A stretch of DNA of 64,000 nucleotides from Paucimonas sp. (lineage in GTDB: Bacteria > Pseudomonadota > Gammaproteobacteria > Pseudomonadales > Pseudomonadaceae): positions 1 to 64,000 of the forward strand of contig JAIRVG010000063.1 of the NCBI GenBank assembly GCA_031253995.1, in the 5' to 3' direction. A model generated the notes under the pieces. The model searched no databases and was not told where the DNA came from. It saw only the letters and a list, made by a program, of their open reading frames with translations. Position numbers and translations under genes: made by a program. This document shows, in pieces, positions 29,086 to 37,082 of the stretch. Each line of letters starts with the position of its first letter. The first letter of the stretch is position 1.

Positions 29086-30285
29086 TCATGCCTTGCCCTG
29101 GAGATCGGGGCGGGTGCCCAGGCCCATGGCCTGGCGGGCGAACCAGCGCTTGGCCGGCGGCAGCAGGTCGAGACCGAGCAGGCCGAGGTTGCGCCCGGTG
29201 GCGACCAGCGGCTGGGCGGTGCCGAACAGGCGCGTGACTTTGTCGGAGAAGCCGACGGTCAGGTCCTGGTCCAGGCGCTGGCGTTCGCGATAGGCCCGCA
29301 GGGTGGCGAAATCGCCGGGAGTGTCCGGGCCGGCGAGCAGGCCGTCGGCCAGCGACTGCACGTCACGCAGCGACAGGTTGAAGCCCTGCCCGGCGATCGG
29401 GTGCAGGCTGTGGGCGGCGTTGCCCAGCACCACTAGGTGCGGGCGCACCTGCTCCTGGGCTTCCACCAGCGTCAGCGGGTACAGGTGCCGCGCGCCAACC
29501 TGGCGCAGGGCGCCGAGGCGGTAGCCGAACACGCCCTGCAGCTCGGCGAGGAAACTGCCCTCGTCCAGTTCGGCGAGGCGCTTGGCGTCCATCCCGGCGC
29601 GGGTCCAGACCAGCGCGCAGCGGTTTTCCGGCAGCGGCAGCAGGGCCATCGGCCCGTCGTCGGTGAAGCGCTCGAAGGCCTGGCCGCAATGGGCCTCGCC
29701 CGGGGTGATGTTGGCGATCAGCGCGCTCTGCCGGTACGGGCGCTGGCTGACATGGATACCCAGTTGCTCGCGCAGGTCGGAACGACCGCCATCGGCCAGC
29801 ACGGCCAGGTCGCAATCGACCTGGGTATCGTCATTCAGGGACAGGCGGTAACCGTCGCCCAGCGGCTGCATCGCGGTGACTTCCGCCGGGCAACGCCAGC
29901 TCACCACCTCGGCGTCGAGACCTTGCCACAGGCACTGGCCGAGCCAGGCGTTCTCCACCACATAGCCCAGGGCCGGCACGCCTTCTTCGAGGGCATCGAG
30001 ACGGGTCGCGCCGAAACGGCCGCGGTCGGACACCTGGATCTGGCGGATCGGCTCGGCGCGGCGGCTGATGGCCTGCCACAGGCCCAGGCGCTCGTAGATC
30101 TGCCGGGTGCCGAAGGACAATGCCGAGGAACGGGCGTCGTAGCTGGGCTGGAAGCTGTCGCCCGGGGCGAACGGCTCGATCAGCAGGATCTTCCAGCCGC
30201 GCTCGCGAGCGCCGGCCTGCAGGGCCAGGGCGAGGCTGGCGCCGACCAGGCCGCCGCCGATGATTGCCAGATTGACCCGGCTCAT
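29086..30285 (-). CDS. ubiH: 2-polyprenyl-6-methoxyphenol hydroxylase UbiH
   Basis: A 399-residue FAD hydroxylase, paralogous to its downstream neighbour: GGGLVGASLA at the N-terminus, LADGGRSDLR in the middle and GNAAHSLHPIAGQGFNLSLRD near 290. It carries out the C1 hydroxylation step of ubiquinone synthesis in E. coli. Its ATG overlaps the pepP stop by 4 bases, the gene order known from E. coli (pepP-ubiH) and Pseudomonas, which supports the UbiH name over UbiF or UbiI. Confidence 0.92.
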   Translation of the reverse strand: MSRVNLAIIGGGLVGASLALALQAGARERGWKILLIEPFAPGDSFQPSYDARSSALSFGTRQIYERLGLWQAISRRAEPIRQIQVSDRGRFGATRLDALEEGVPALGYVVENAWLGQCLWQGLDAEVVSWRCPAEVTAMQPLGDGYRLSLNDDTQVDCDLAVLADGGRSDLREQLGIHVSQRPYRQSALIANITPGEAHCGQAFERFTDDGPMALLPLPENRCALVWTRAGMDAKRLAELDEGSFLAELQGVFGYRLGALRQVGARHLYPLTLVEAQEQVRPHLVVLGNAAHSLHPIAGQGFNLSLRDVQSLADGLLAGPDTPGDFATLRAYRERQRLDQDLTVGFSDKVTRLFGTAQPLVATGRNLGLLGLDLLPPAKRWFARQAMGLGTRPDLQGKA

Positions 30286-31622
30286 GCGGCCTGGCTTCGT
30301 GCGGCGGCCATCAGCGCCTCGATTTCGGCGACCGTCTTCGGTACGCCGCCGCTCAGGATTTCACAGCCGTTTCGGGTTACCACTACGTCATCCTCGATTC
30401 GTACACCGATACCGCGCCACTTCTTCGCGACGCTCTGGTTGTCTGCAGCGATGTAGATACCCGGTTCGACCGTCAGGGCCATGCCCGGTTCGAGCACGCG
30501 CCACTGGCCGCCGACCTTGTACTCGCCGACATCATGTACATCCATGCCCAGCCAGTGTCCGGCGCGGTGCATGTAGAAGGCCCGATGGGCCTCGCTCTCG
30601 ATCAGTTCGTCCACGGCGCCCTTGAGCAGGCCCAGCTCCACCAGGCCCTCGGTGATCACCCGTACCGTCGCCTCGTGGGCGTGGTTCCAGTGCTTGCCCG
30701 GGGCGATCTCGGCGAAGGCCGCTTCCTGGGCCTTGAGCACCAGTTCGTAGATTGCCTTCTGCTCCGCCGAGAACACGCCGCTGACCGGGAAGGTGCGGGT
30801 GATGTCGCTGGCGTAGCAGTCGATCTCGCAACCGGCGTCGATCAGCACCAGGTCGCCGTCCTTCAACGGCGCGTCGTTCTGCTGGTAGTGGAGGATGCAG
30901 CTGTTGCGCCCGGCGGCGACGATCGAGCCGTAGGCCGGCATCTTCGCCCCGCCCTTGCGGAACTCGTAGTCCAGCTCGGCTTCCAGGCTGAATTCGTGCA
31001 GGCCGGCGCGGCAGGCCTGCATGGCCCGCACGTGGGCCCGCGCGGAAATCGCCGCGGCCTCGCGCATCACCTTCACTTCCGCCGCCGATTTATACAGGCG
31101 CATGTCGTGCAGCAGATGATCCAGGGCAACGAATTCGTTCGGCGGCGACGCGCCCAGGCGCGCCTTGGAACGGATCACGTTGATCCACTCCATCAGCCGC
31201 CGGTCGAACTCGGCGTTGCTGCCCATGGCCGAGTAGACCCGGTCGCGGCCTTCGATCAGGCCGGGCAGGATGTCGTCGATATCGCTGATGGGGAAGGCGT
31301 CGTCGGCGCCGAAGTCGCGTACCGCGCCCTCCTGGCCGGCGCGCAGGCCGTCCCATTGCTCGCGCTCGGGGTTGCGCTCGCGGCAGAACAGCACGTACTC
31401 GCCATGCTCGCGCCCGGGAATCAGGGCGATCACCGCCTCGGGCTCGGGGAAGCCGCTGAGGTACTGGAAGTCGCTGTCCTGGCGATACACGTGCTCGACG
31501 TCACGGTTGCGAATGGCAACCGCCGCCGCCGGCAGGATGGCGATGCTGTTGGGTTCCATCTGCGCCATCAGCGCCTTGCGGCGCTTGGCGTATTCCGCTT
31601 TCGGGATATGGGTGACTGCCAC
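30282..31622 (-). CDS. pepP: Xaa-Pro aminopeptidase P
   Basis: A 446-residue M24 metallopeptidase that removes N-terminal residues ahead of proline. Metal ligands are in DAGCEIDCYASDITRTF (two Asp), MHRAGHWLGMD (His), VEPGIY (Glu) and IEDDVVV (Glu). I chose the GTG at 31622 (MAVTHIPKAEY) since AGGGG lies 6 bases upstream and homology starts there; the frame runs 90 bases further without support and through the stop of the upstream gene. It is 19 bases after the UPF0149 gene. Confidence 0.95.
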   Translation of the reverse strand: MAVTHIPKAEYAKRRKALMAQMEPNSIAILPAAAVAIRNRDVEHVYRQDSDFQYLSGFPEPEAVIALIPGREHGEYVLFCRERNPEREQWDGLRAGQEGAVRDFGADDAFPISDIDDILPGLIEGRDRVYSAMGSNAEFDRRLMEWINVIRSKARLGASPPNEFVALDHLLHDMRLYKSAAEVKVMREAAAISARAHVRAMQACRAGLHEFSLEAELDYEFRKGGAKMPAYGSIVAAGRNSCILHYQQNDAPLKDGDLVLIDAGCEIDCYASDITRTFPVSGVFSAEQKAIYELVLKAQEAAFAEIAPGKHWNHAHEATVRVITEGLVELGLLKGAVDELIESEAHRAFYMHRAGHWLGMDVHDVGEYKVGGQWRVLEPGMALTVEPGIYIAADNQSVAKKWRGIGVRIEDDVVVTRNGCEILSGGVPKTVAEIEALMAAARSQAA

Positions 31623-31641
31623 GGGGAACCCCTGTTCGGCC

Positions 31642-32196
31642 TCAGTGCAAGGAAGGTTTGGCGGCGGCGGCGACCGGCTTGGCCAGCTCCGTGTAGAGCA
31701 GCAGCGGCGCAACGCGCAGGTACTCCATCACTTCCATATAGTCGCTTTCACCGTCTTCGGATTCTTCCAGGGCGTCCTGGACTTGCGAAATGGCGGTGAG
31801 GTCCTGCAGGACTTCGTTGACTTCGCTGCTCAGGTCCTTGCCGCCGGCGTTCAGGCCGAAACCGCTGAGGAAGCCCTGGCACCACTGGCCCAGGGCCGCG
31901 GCGCGCTCGGTCAGGGGCTGCTCGTCGCCCGGCAGGAGCAGGACGATGGTGATATCTTCGCCGGTCAGTTCGGCCTTGACCATTTCCTGGAGACCGATCA
32001 AAGCGTTGCGCACGTTGTCTACCGGTTCGCTTTCGAGCAACTGGGCGGCATCGGCCAGCCAGCTGTCGACGTCGAAACCGGCGCCGGCGCAGCTGCGGCC
32101 CAGCAACAGGCCGTGCAGTTCAGCGGGGGAAACAGGATGGCCGTTGCTGCTGAGCAGGGAGGCGAAGGCGGTGTACGGCGAATTGGTAGTAGGCAT
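31642..32196 (-). CDS. UPF0149/YecA-family protein (YgfB-like)
   Basis: A 184-residue acidic helical protein of the UPF0149 family; characterised relatives are few (YgfB modulates AmpD in P. aeruginosa). The recognisable N-terminal LHGLLLGRSCAG is at about residues 26-37. ATG at 32196 is preferred to an in-frame TTG two codons earlier. It begins the operon UPF0149-pepP-ubiH-ubiI-like, an order conserved in gamma-proteobacteria. Confidence 0.9.
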   Translation of the reverse strand: MPTTNSPYTAFASLLSSNGHPVSPAELHGLLLGRSCAGAGFDVDSWLADAAQLLESEPVDNVRNALIGLQEMVKAELTGEDITIVLLLPGDEQPLTERAAALGQWCQGFLSGFGLNAGGKDLSSEVNEVLQDLTAISQVQDALEESEDGESDYMEVMEYLRVAPLLLYTELAKPVAAAAKPSLH

Positions 32197-32340
32197 GGGC
32201 AACTAGGCGCCAGACGGCGCAATGACTAGAATGAAGGCCTTGTATCCTAGCACCGGCAGGCGCGCCAAGACCATCGACGCGGGCAATTACGCGGGTGCCG
32301 GACGCAGGATTCCGGGTCGGACCGAACCGAGTGGCGAGCA

Positions 32341-32550
32341 ATGCAAGAAGACGAGCTGCAAACGCTGAAGAGCCGGCTCGAACTGCTGATCGAGCGGGTC
32401 GAGCAACTAAAACGGCAAAATGCACTCCTATCCGTGCAGGAAAAATCCTGGCGCGAGGAGCGTGCCCACCTCATCGAAAAAAACGAAATCGCGCGACAGA
32501 AAGTCGAATCGATGATTTCGCGGCTCAAGGCCCTGGAGCAAGACTCATGA
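32341..32550 (+). CDS. TIGR02449-family small coiled-coil protein (ZapB-like)
   Basis: A 69-residue, strongly charged coiled coil (heptads across residues 3-65) of the TIGR02449 family, found upstream of zapA in many gamma-proteobacteria. Its stop overlaps the zapA start as ATGA, suggesting coupled synthesis and a role with the division ring. It resembles ZapB in size and form; direct equivalence is not proven. Confidence 0.9.
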   Translation: MQEDELQTLKSRLELLIERVEQLKRQNALLSVQEKSWREERAHLIEKNEIARQKVESMISRLKALEQDS

Positions 32551-32864
32551 GTTCACCGAACAACGTCACCGTGCAGATCCTCGACAAGGAGTATTCGATC
32601 ATCTGCCCGCCGGAAGAGCGCAGCAACCTGATCAGCGCAGCCCGCTACCTGGACGGCAAGATGCGCGAGATCCGCAGCAGCGGCAAGGTGATCGGTGCCG
32701 ACCGCATCGCGGTGATGGCGGCGCTGAACATCACCCACGACCTGCTGCACAACCAGGAGCGCCCGGACGCCCAGGCCGGTGGCGCCACCCGCGAGCAGGT
32801 GCGCGACCTGCTGGAGCGCGTGGACCAGGCCTTGGCCGACGACGCGGATACAAAAGGCAACTAA
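32547..32864 (+). CDS. zapA: Cell division protein ZapA
   Basis: A 105-residue ZapA that bundles FtsZ filaments at midcell. N-terminal beta region with VTVQILDKEYSIICPPEE (about 6-23) and C-terminal coiled coil (about 60-100). Translationally coupled to the TIGR02449 gene and followed directly by 6S RNA and fthC, the standard order. Confidence 0.95.
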   Translation: MSSPNNVTVQILDKEYSIICPPEERSNLISAARYLDGKMREIRSSGKVIGADRIAVMAALNITHDLLHNQERPDAQAGGATREQVRDLLERVDQALADDADTKGN

Positions 32865-32883
32865 GTTTCTGTATACTCCGCCC

Positions 32884-33063
32884 CACTCCCTGGAGTGCTT
32901 GCCAGTCGGTCATGTCCCTGAGCCGATACGCACAACCACGGGGGTTGCACGTTGGGGCCGGTGTGCATGTCCGCTTGACGGAAAGCCTTAACGCCCCCTG
33001 CAATCTCCACCTTGAACTTTCGGGTTCAAGGGCTACACCGACAGCGGTTCGTCGGGGAGCCTG
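32884..33063 (+). ncRNA. ssrS: 6S RNA
   Basis: The 180-base segment between zapA and fthC matches Pseudomonas 6S RNA, with the characteristic GGGGTTGCACGTTGG stretch and the 3' GAACTTTCGGGTTC hairpin. Its ends pair (ACTCCCT near 32885 with GGGGAGC near 33054). TATACT at 32872-32877 is a good -10 box placing the start near 32884. It mimics an open promoter and holds sigma-70 RNA polymerase in stationary phase. Ends are estimates of a few bases. Confidence 0.9.
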
Positions 33064-33147
33064 TTTCTCATTGTTCGCGCCCTCTTCCTGCCGCGCGAGC
33101 ATCCGCAACGTCACACCGTGACGTCTGCCCAAGGGACCGTCCGTGCC

Positions 33148-33753
33148 ATGACCGACACCGCGTCGCTGACCCGCCCCCAACTTCGCCGCCTGCTCCGAGA
33201 CGCCCGTCGCGCCCTGACGCCGGCCGAGCAGCGGCGTGCCGCCCGCGGCCTGTACCGCCAGCTGGCGCAGCATCCGCTGTTCCGCCGCGCGAAGCACATC
33301 GCCCTGTACCTGCCCAACGACAGCGAGATCGACCCGCGCCTGCTCCTGCGCGAGGCCCAGCGCCGTGGCAAGTTCACCTACCTGCCGGTGCTGCATGCCT
33401 GGCCGCGGACCAAGATGGCCTTCCAGCGCTTCGAGCATGGGGAAAAGCTGCGGCCCAACCGCTTCCGCATTCCCGAGCCGACCATCAGCCTGGCGCGGCA
33501 ACGACCGATCTGGGCGCTGGACCTGATCCTGCTGCCGCTGGTGGGATTCGACGAGACGGGTGGGCGCCTGGGCATGGGCGGTGGTTTCTACGATCGCAGC
33601 CTGGCCTACCAGGGCCGCCGCAAGGCGTGGAAGAAACCGCTGCTACTGGGATTGGCGCACGAGTGTCAGAAGGTGGAGCGACTGGCACAGGCCAGTTGGG
33701 ACGTTCCCCTACAGGGAACCGTATCGGACAGAAGCTGGTACCTGGCGCGCTGA
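33148..33753 (+). CDS. fthC: 5-formyltetrahydrofolate cyclo-ligase
   Basis: A 201-residue YgfA/MTHFS enzyme that converts 5-formyl-THF with ATP to methenyl-THF. Family motifs include the DLILLPLVGFDETGGRLGMGGGFYDR-type substrate loop at about 130-155. Start at 33148 (MTDTAS); the frame opens 30 bases earlier. Its place directly after 6S RNA is the conserved ssrS-fthC unit, in which folate cycling is linked to growth phase. Confidence 0.94.
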   Translation: MTDTASLTRPQLRRLLRDARRALTPAEQRRAARGLYRQLAQHPLFRRAKHIALYLPNDSEIDPRLLLREAQRRGKFTYLPVLHAWPRTKMAFQRFEHGEKLRPNRFRIPEPTISLARQRPIWALDLILLPLVGFDETGGRLGMGGGFYDRSLAYQGRRKAWKKPLLLGLAHECQKVERLAQASWDVPLQGTVSDRSWYLAR

Positions 33754-33767
33754 AGACAGCGGCCGGC

Positions 33768-33920
33768 TCAACGCTGGGCCTGGGCTTGTGCGGGGGTTAC
33801 CGGCATCTGGTACGCGGCGTCGGCATTGCGCTCCCACAGGCTCTGGGCGTAACCGGTGGTGACCACGCCAAGACCGAACACAAAGACCAGTACCCAGAAC
33901 AAATCCGGTTTGCGATTCAT
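33768..33920 (-). CDS. Small single-span membrane protein, 50 residues
   Basis: A short gene read from the sequence: MNRKPDLFWV start, one hydrophobic span (about residues 8-24) ending TTGYAQ, then a polar tail rich in Ala/Gln (PAQAQAQR). AGGGGGG lies 6 bases before the ATG, a strong ribosome site. It faces fthC, whose stop is 15 bases away. Similar short proteins of unknown function occur in pseudomonads at this place as far as I recall. Confidence 0.75.
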   Translation of the reverse strand: MNRKPDLFWVLVFVFGLGVVTTGYAQSLWERNADAAYQMPVTPAQAQAQR

Positions 33921-34106
33921 CGATTGCCCCCCTAAGGCAAACTCATCACGATGTCCGCGACGGTTCTTTTTATAGGCCGTGCAGCAGCGTCAAGCTAAAA
34001 ATTTGGCGCATTTTCCGACAACATTCGTCCGCACGCAAACCTTGACGTCAGCCAGTCGTCGGTTTGATGCAACAGGTTGTTTCAGAACTATGAAGGAGCT
34101 GAACCC

Positions 34107-34556
34107 ATGGCCTATTGGCTGATGAAGTCCGAACCCGACGAGCTGTCCATCGAGGATCTGGCCCGCCTCGGCGAGGCGCGCTGGGATGGCGTGCGCAATT
34201 ATCAGGCGCGCAATTTCATGCGTGCGATGGCGGTCGGCGACGAGTTCTTCTTCTATCACTCCAGCTGCCCCGAGCCGGGCATCGCCGGTATCGCGCGGAT
34301 CAGCAATGCTGCCTATCCCGACCCGACCGCGCTGGACCCGCAAAGCCACTACCACGACCCCAAGGCCAACGCCGAGAAGAACCCGTGGAGCGCGGTGGAC
34401 GTGGCCCATGTGGAAACCTTCCGCAAGGTCCTCGGCCTGGGCTACCTGAAGCAGCAGACGGCGCTTGCCGAGCTGCCGCTGGTGCAGAAAGGCAGTCGCC
34501 TGTCGGTGATGCCGGTCACGGCCGAGCAATGGGCGGCGATCCTCGCCCTGCGCTGA
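34107..34556 (+). CDS. EVE domain protein (PUA-like)
   Basis: A 149-residue EVE-domain protein of the DUF55 type (MAYWLMKSEPDELSIEDL start, WDGVRNYQARNFMR, and FFYHSSC). EVE domains have a PUA-like fold that binds modified nucleic-acid bases. Start at 34107 has AAGGAG 8 bases upstream. Its stop abuts, base to base, the stop of the convergent FliL-like gene. Confidence 0.92.
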   Translation: MAYWLMKSEPDELSIEDLARLGEARWDGVRNYQARNFMRAMAVGDEFFFYHSSCPEPGIAGIARISNAAYPDPTALDPQSHYHDPKANAEKNPWSAVDVAHVETFRKVLGLGYLKQQTALAELPLVQKGSRLSVMPVTAEQWAAILALR

Positions 34557-34964
34557 TTACTGGACGATCAGGTTGTTGAAGAGCAGGTCTTCGACGACCG
34601 GACGGCCTTCTTCGTTTTCCAGCACCTGCTGGACCTGCTTGAGGGCTTCCTGGCGCAGCTTTTCCTTGGCCTCGACGTTGCTCATGGCGTCCAGGGTCTG
34701 CTGGGTGAACAGCGCCACCAGCTGGTTGCGGATCAGCGGTTCGTGGTGCTTGACCGCGGTGGCATCGGCATCGCCAGTCACCTTCAGCGCCACGTCGGCC
34801 TTGTACACCCGCAGGCGCGGGCTGCCATCGAGGGCGTAGTTGCCAACGAAAGGCGGGGTCAGGCTGATATAGGACACCTTGGGTGCCGCGCCTTCCTTTT
34901 CTTCTTCGGCCATTGCCGCCGCTGGCAGCATCAGTGCCAGTACCACCAGGATCCACGCTTTCAC
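34557..34964 (-). CDS. FliL-like exported protein
   Basis: A 135-residue protein with a signal peptide (about 1-19, AAAMAEEEK) and a FliL-type periplasmic domain: LTPPFVGNYALDG, then LRVYKADVALKV and a C-terminal amphipathic region VVEDLLFNNLIVQ. True FliL is a membrane partner of the flagellar stator and sits in flagellar operons; here no flagellar gene is near, so this is a stand-alone paralogue of unknown partner. Confidence 0.82.
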   Translation of the reverse strand: MKAWILVVLALMLPAAAMAEEEKEGAAPKVSYISLTPPFVGNYALDGSPRLRVYKADVALKVTGDADATAVKHHEPLIRNQLVALFTQQTLDAMSNVEAKEKLRQEALKQVQQVLENEEGRPVVEDLLFNNLIVQ

Positions 34965-35127
34965 GAACTCACTCCTCGAAACGATTGGTCGCCAGCATAC
35001 CCAGCGCGCCCTGCAAACCCAAGTCCGGGCTCGCTTATGCCGGCCTATTCAGGCCAGGCCATGCTCGTTGACCCGGCACTTCGCACACCTACACTTATCG
35101 GCCACCACCCGCAAAGGAATAGTCCCG

Positions 35128-36105
35128 ATGAAAGCCGTGTTGTGCAAAGCCCATGGTCCGGCCCGCGACCTGGTGCTGGAAGACGTCGCCAGCCCGACGC
35201 CAAAGAAGAACGAGATCCTCCTGGACGTGCATGCGGCCAGCGTCAACTTCCCCGACACCCTGATCATCGAGGGCAAGTACCAGTTCCAGCCGCCGCTGCC
35301 GTTTTCGCCGGGCGGCGAGGCGGCCGGGGTGGTCGCGGTGGCAGGCGAGAACGCCGGCGCGTTCAAGGTCGGTGACCGGGTCATGGCCCTGACCGGCTGG
35401 GGCAGCTTCGCCGAGCAGGTGGCGGTGCCGGGCTACAACGTCATGCCGATCCCGGAAGGCATGGACTTCGTCACCGCCTCGGCCTTCGGCATGACCTACG
35501 GCACCTCGATGCACGCGCTGACCCAGCGCGGCCAGTTGCGGGCGGGCGAAACCCTGCTGGTGCTGGGCGCATCCGGCGGTGTCGGCCTGGCGGCCGTGGA
35601 GATCGGCAAGGCCATGGGGGCGAAGGTGATCGCGGCGGCCAGCAGCGCGGAGAAACTGGAAACCGCGCGCGCGGCGGGTGCGGATGAGCTGATCGACTAC
35701 AGCCAGGCCAGCCTGAAGGACGAGATCAAGCGCCTGACCGGCGGCAAGGGCGTCGACGTGATCTACGACCCGGTCGGCGGCGACCTGTTCGACCAGTCCG
35801 TGCGCGGGCTGGCGTGGAACGGGCGGTTGCTGGTGGTGGGTTTTGCCAGCGGGCGGATCCCGGAGCTGCCGGCGAACCTGGTGCTGCTCAAGGGCGCGGC
35901 GGTACTCGGGGTGTTCTGGGGCTCGTTCGCGCAGCGGCAGCCGGCGGACAATGCGGCGAACTTCAGGCAGTTGTTTGCCTGGTTTGCCGAGGGGAAACTG
36001 AAGCCGTTGGTGTCGAGAACCTATCCACTGGCGGAGGCTGGGGAGGCGATCGAGCAGTTGGCCAGCCGGAAGGCGGTGGGCAAGTTGGTGGTGAAAGTGA
36101 GGTAA
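35128..36105 (+). CDS. NADPH:quinone oxidoreductase, zinc-free MDR family
   Basis: A 325-residue medium-chain reductase. GroES-like N-terminal domain (about 1-120, PFSPGGEAAGVV) and Rossmann domain with GASGGVGLAAVEIGKAMGA (about 148-166). It lacks the zinc-ligand cysteines of alcohol dehydrogenases, as usual for quinone oxidoreductase/enoyl reductase relatives (ACAD10/QOR type). AAAGGAA lies before the ATG. Physiological substrate unknown. Confidence 0.9.
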   Translation: MKAVLCKAHGPARDLVLEDVASPTPKKNEILLDVHAASVNFPDTLIIEGKYQFQPPLPFSPGGEAAGVVAVAGENAGAFKVGDRVMALTGWGSFAEQVAVPGYNVMPIPEGMDFVTASAFGMTYGTSMHALTQRGQLRAGETLLVLGASGGVGLAAVEIGKAMGAKVIAAASSAEKLETARAAGADELIDYSQASLKDEIKRLTGGKGVDVIYDPVGGDLFDQSVRGLAWNGRLLVVGFASGRIPELPANLVLLKGAAVLGVFWGSFAQRQPADNAANFRQLFAWFAEGKLKPLVSRTYPLAEAGEAIEQLASRKAVGKLVVKVR

Positions 36106-36107
36106 GC

Positions 36108-36149
36108 CTCAAGGGCCTCATCGCTGGCAAGCCAGTGGTGAGGCCCTCG
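36108..36149. repeat. Palindromic repeat, GCTGGCAAGCCAG type
   Basis: AGGGCCTCA...TGAGGCCCT arms around CGCTGGCAAGCCAG, the third copy of the family also at 3101 and 26608. It lies between two convergent genes and probably ends both transcripts. Confidence 0.75.
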
Positions 36150-36158
36150 ACAACACAC

Positions 36159-36797
36159 TCAATTCCCCTGCTGGGAATGGCAGCGACGGTACCGCGCCTC
36201 CAGGTTCCGGTCCGGCATCGCATGGGTGCGCAACGCTTCCAGGGTCTGCTCCACATACTCCCGGGTCGTGCCATAGCGCCCCTTGGCGCTGGCGAAGATA
36301 TGACTGAGCAGGCTGTCCGGCAGGTTCCCCGCATAGCACGGCAGATGCCGCTCCAGCACGAAGCCCAGCGCCTGCACCTTGCTGCCATCCTCCAGCCGGC
36401 AATTCAGCCAGTGCGGGCGATAGGCCGGATACGGCATCTCCCGCTGCCACAGCGCCAGCAACGAGTCCTGCAGGGTTTCCTCCGGCAGGCGATAGGCAAA
36501 CCCGCTGCACGAGCCACCACGGTCCAGGCCGAACACCAATCCCGGACACTCCGGCGTGCCGCGATGCTCATGGGACCAGAGATACAAGCCACGGTGATAA
36601 CCATGCACCCGCCCACGACGTCGCTCGGTGGACTGGCACTCCGGCCGCCAGATCAACGAACCGTAGGCGAACAGCCAGACAGGGCCACCCTTATGCAAGG
36701 CCATGGTAATGCGCATGGATTCAAGAAGTTGTTCCCGGGACAATTGCTGTCCGAAATCAAGTACCGGGGGATAAGGTGCTGGTTCAAGTACCGACAT
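36159..36797 (-). CDS. ChaC-like gamma-glutamylcyclotransferase
   Basis: A 212-residue ChaC-family protein with the substrate-loop motif VWLFAYGSLIWRPE (about 43-56). ChaC enzymes cleave glutathione to 5-oxoproline and Cys-Gly. Start at ATG 36797 (MSVLEPAPY); the frame opens 69 bases earlier, and neither start has a strong ribosome site. Upstream gap of 285 bases should hold its promoter. Confidence 0.85.
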   Translation of the reverse strand: MSVLEPAPYPPVLDFGQQLSREQLLESMRITMALHKGGPVWLFAYGSLIWRPECQSTERRRGRVHGYHRGLYLWSHEHRGTPECPGLVFGLDRGGSCSGFAYRLPEETLQDSLLALWQREMPYPAYRPHWLNCRLEDGSKVQALGFVLERHLPCYAGNLPDSLLSHIFASAKGRYGTTREYVEQTLEALRTHAMPDRNLEARYRRCHSQQGN

Positions 36798-37049
36798 AGC
36801 CGCCGCCAAAGATCCTCGTGAAATACCGAAGTACCTCACTATAAAGCCAACCCGCTCGATGAACACTTACCGTACGGCAGATAGCAGTGCGTTCACAAGT
36901 CCCGTTGCGCTTGAAGCCCCTGTTCTCAGGGCGTTTCGGAAAATTTGACTGTACTCTTGCAAGTGTAGCGATACTTTTTCGCACCGCCCGCAACAATTAA
37001 AAGCAAGGCCTGCTTATAAGCTTTACTTGCGCAGTTGGTTATTTAAACC

Positions 37050-37070
37050 GGCGCGCCATTGCGGCGCGCC
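37050..37070 (-). terminator. GGCGCGCC hairpin after the Fe-S flavoreductase gene
   Basis: Two copies of the self-complementary GGCGCGCC flank ATTGC, giving an 8-pair stem just beyond the reductase stop. On the minus strand GGTTTAAATAACC follows; on the plus strand TTATTA follows. Either strand may be terminated. Confidence 0.65.
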
Positions 37071-37082
37071 TTATTACCGAAG

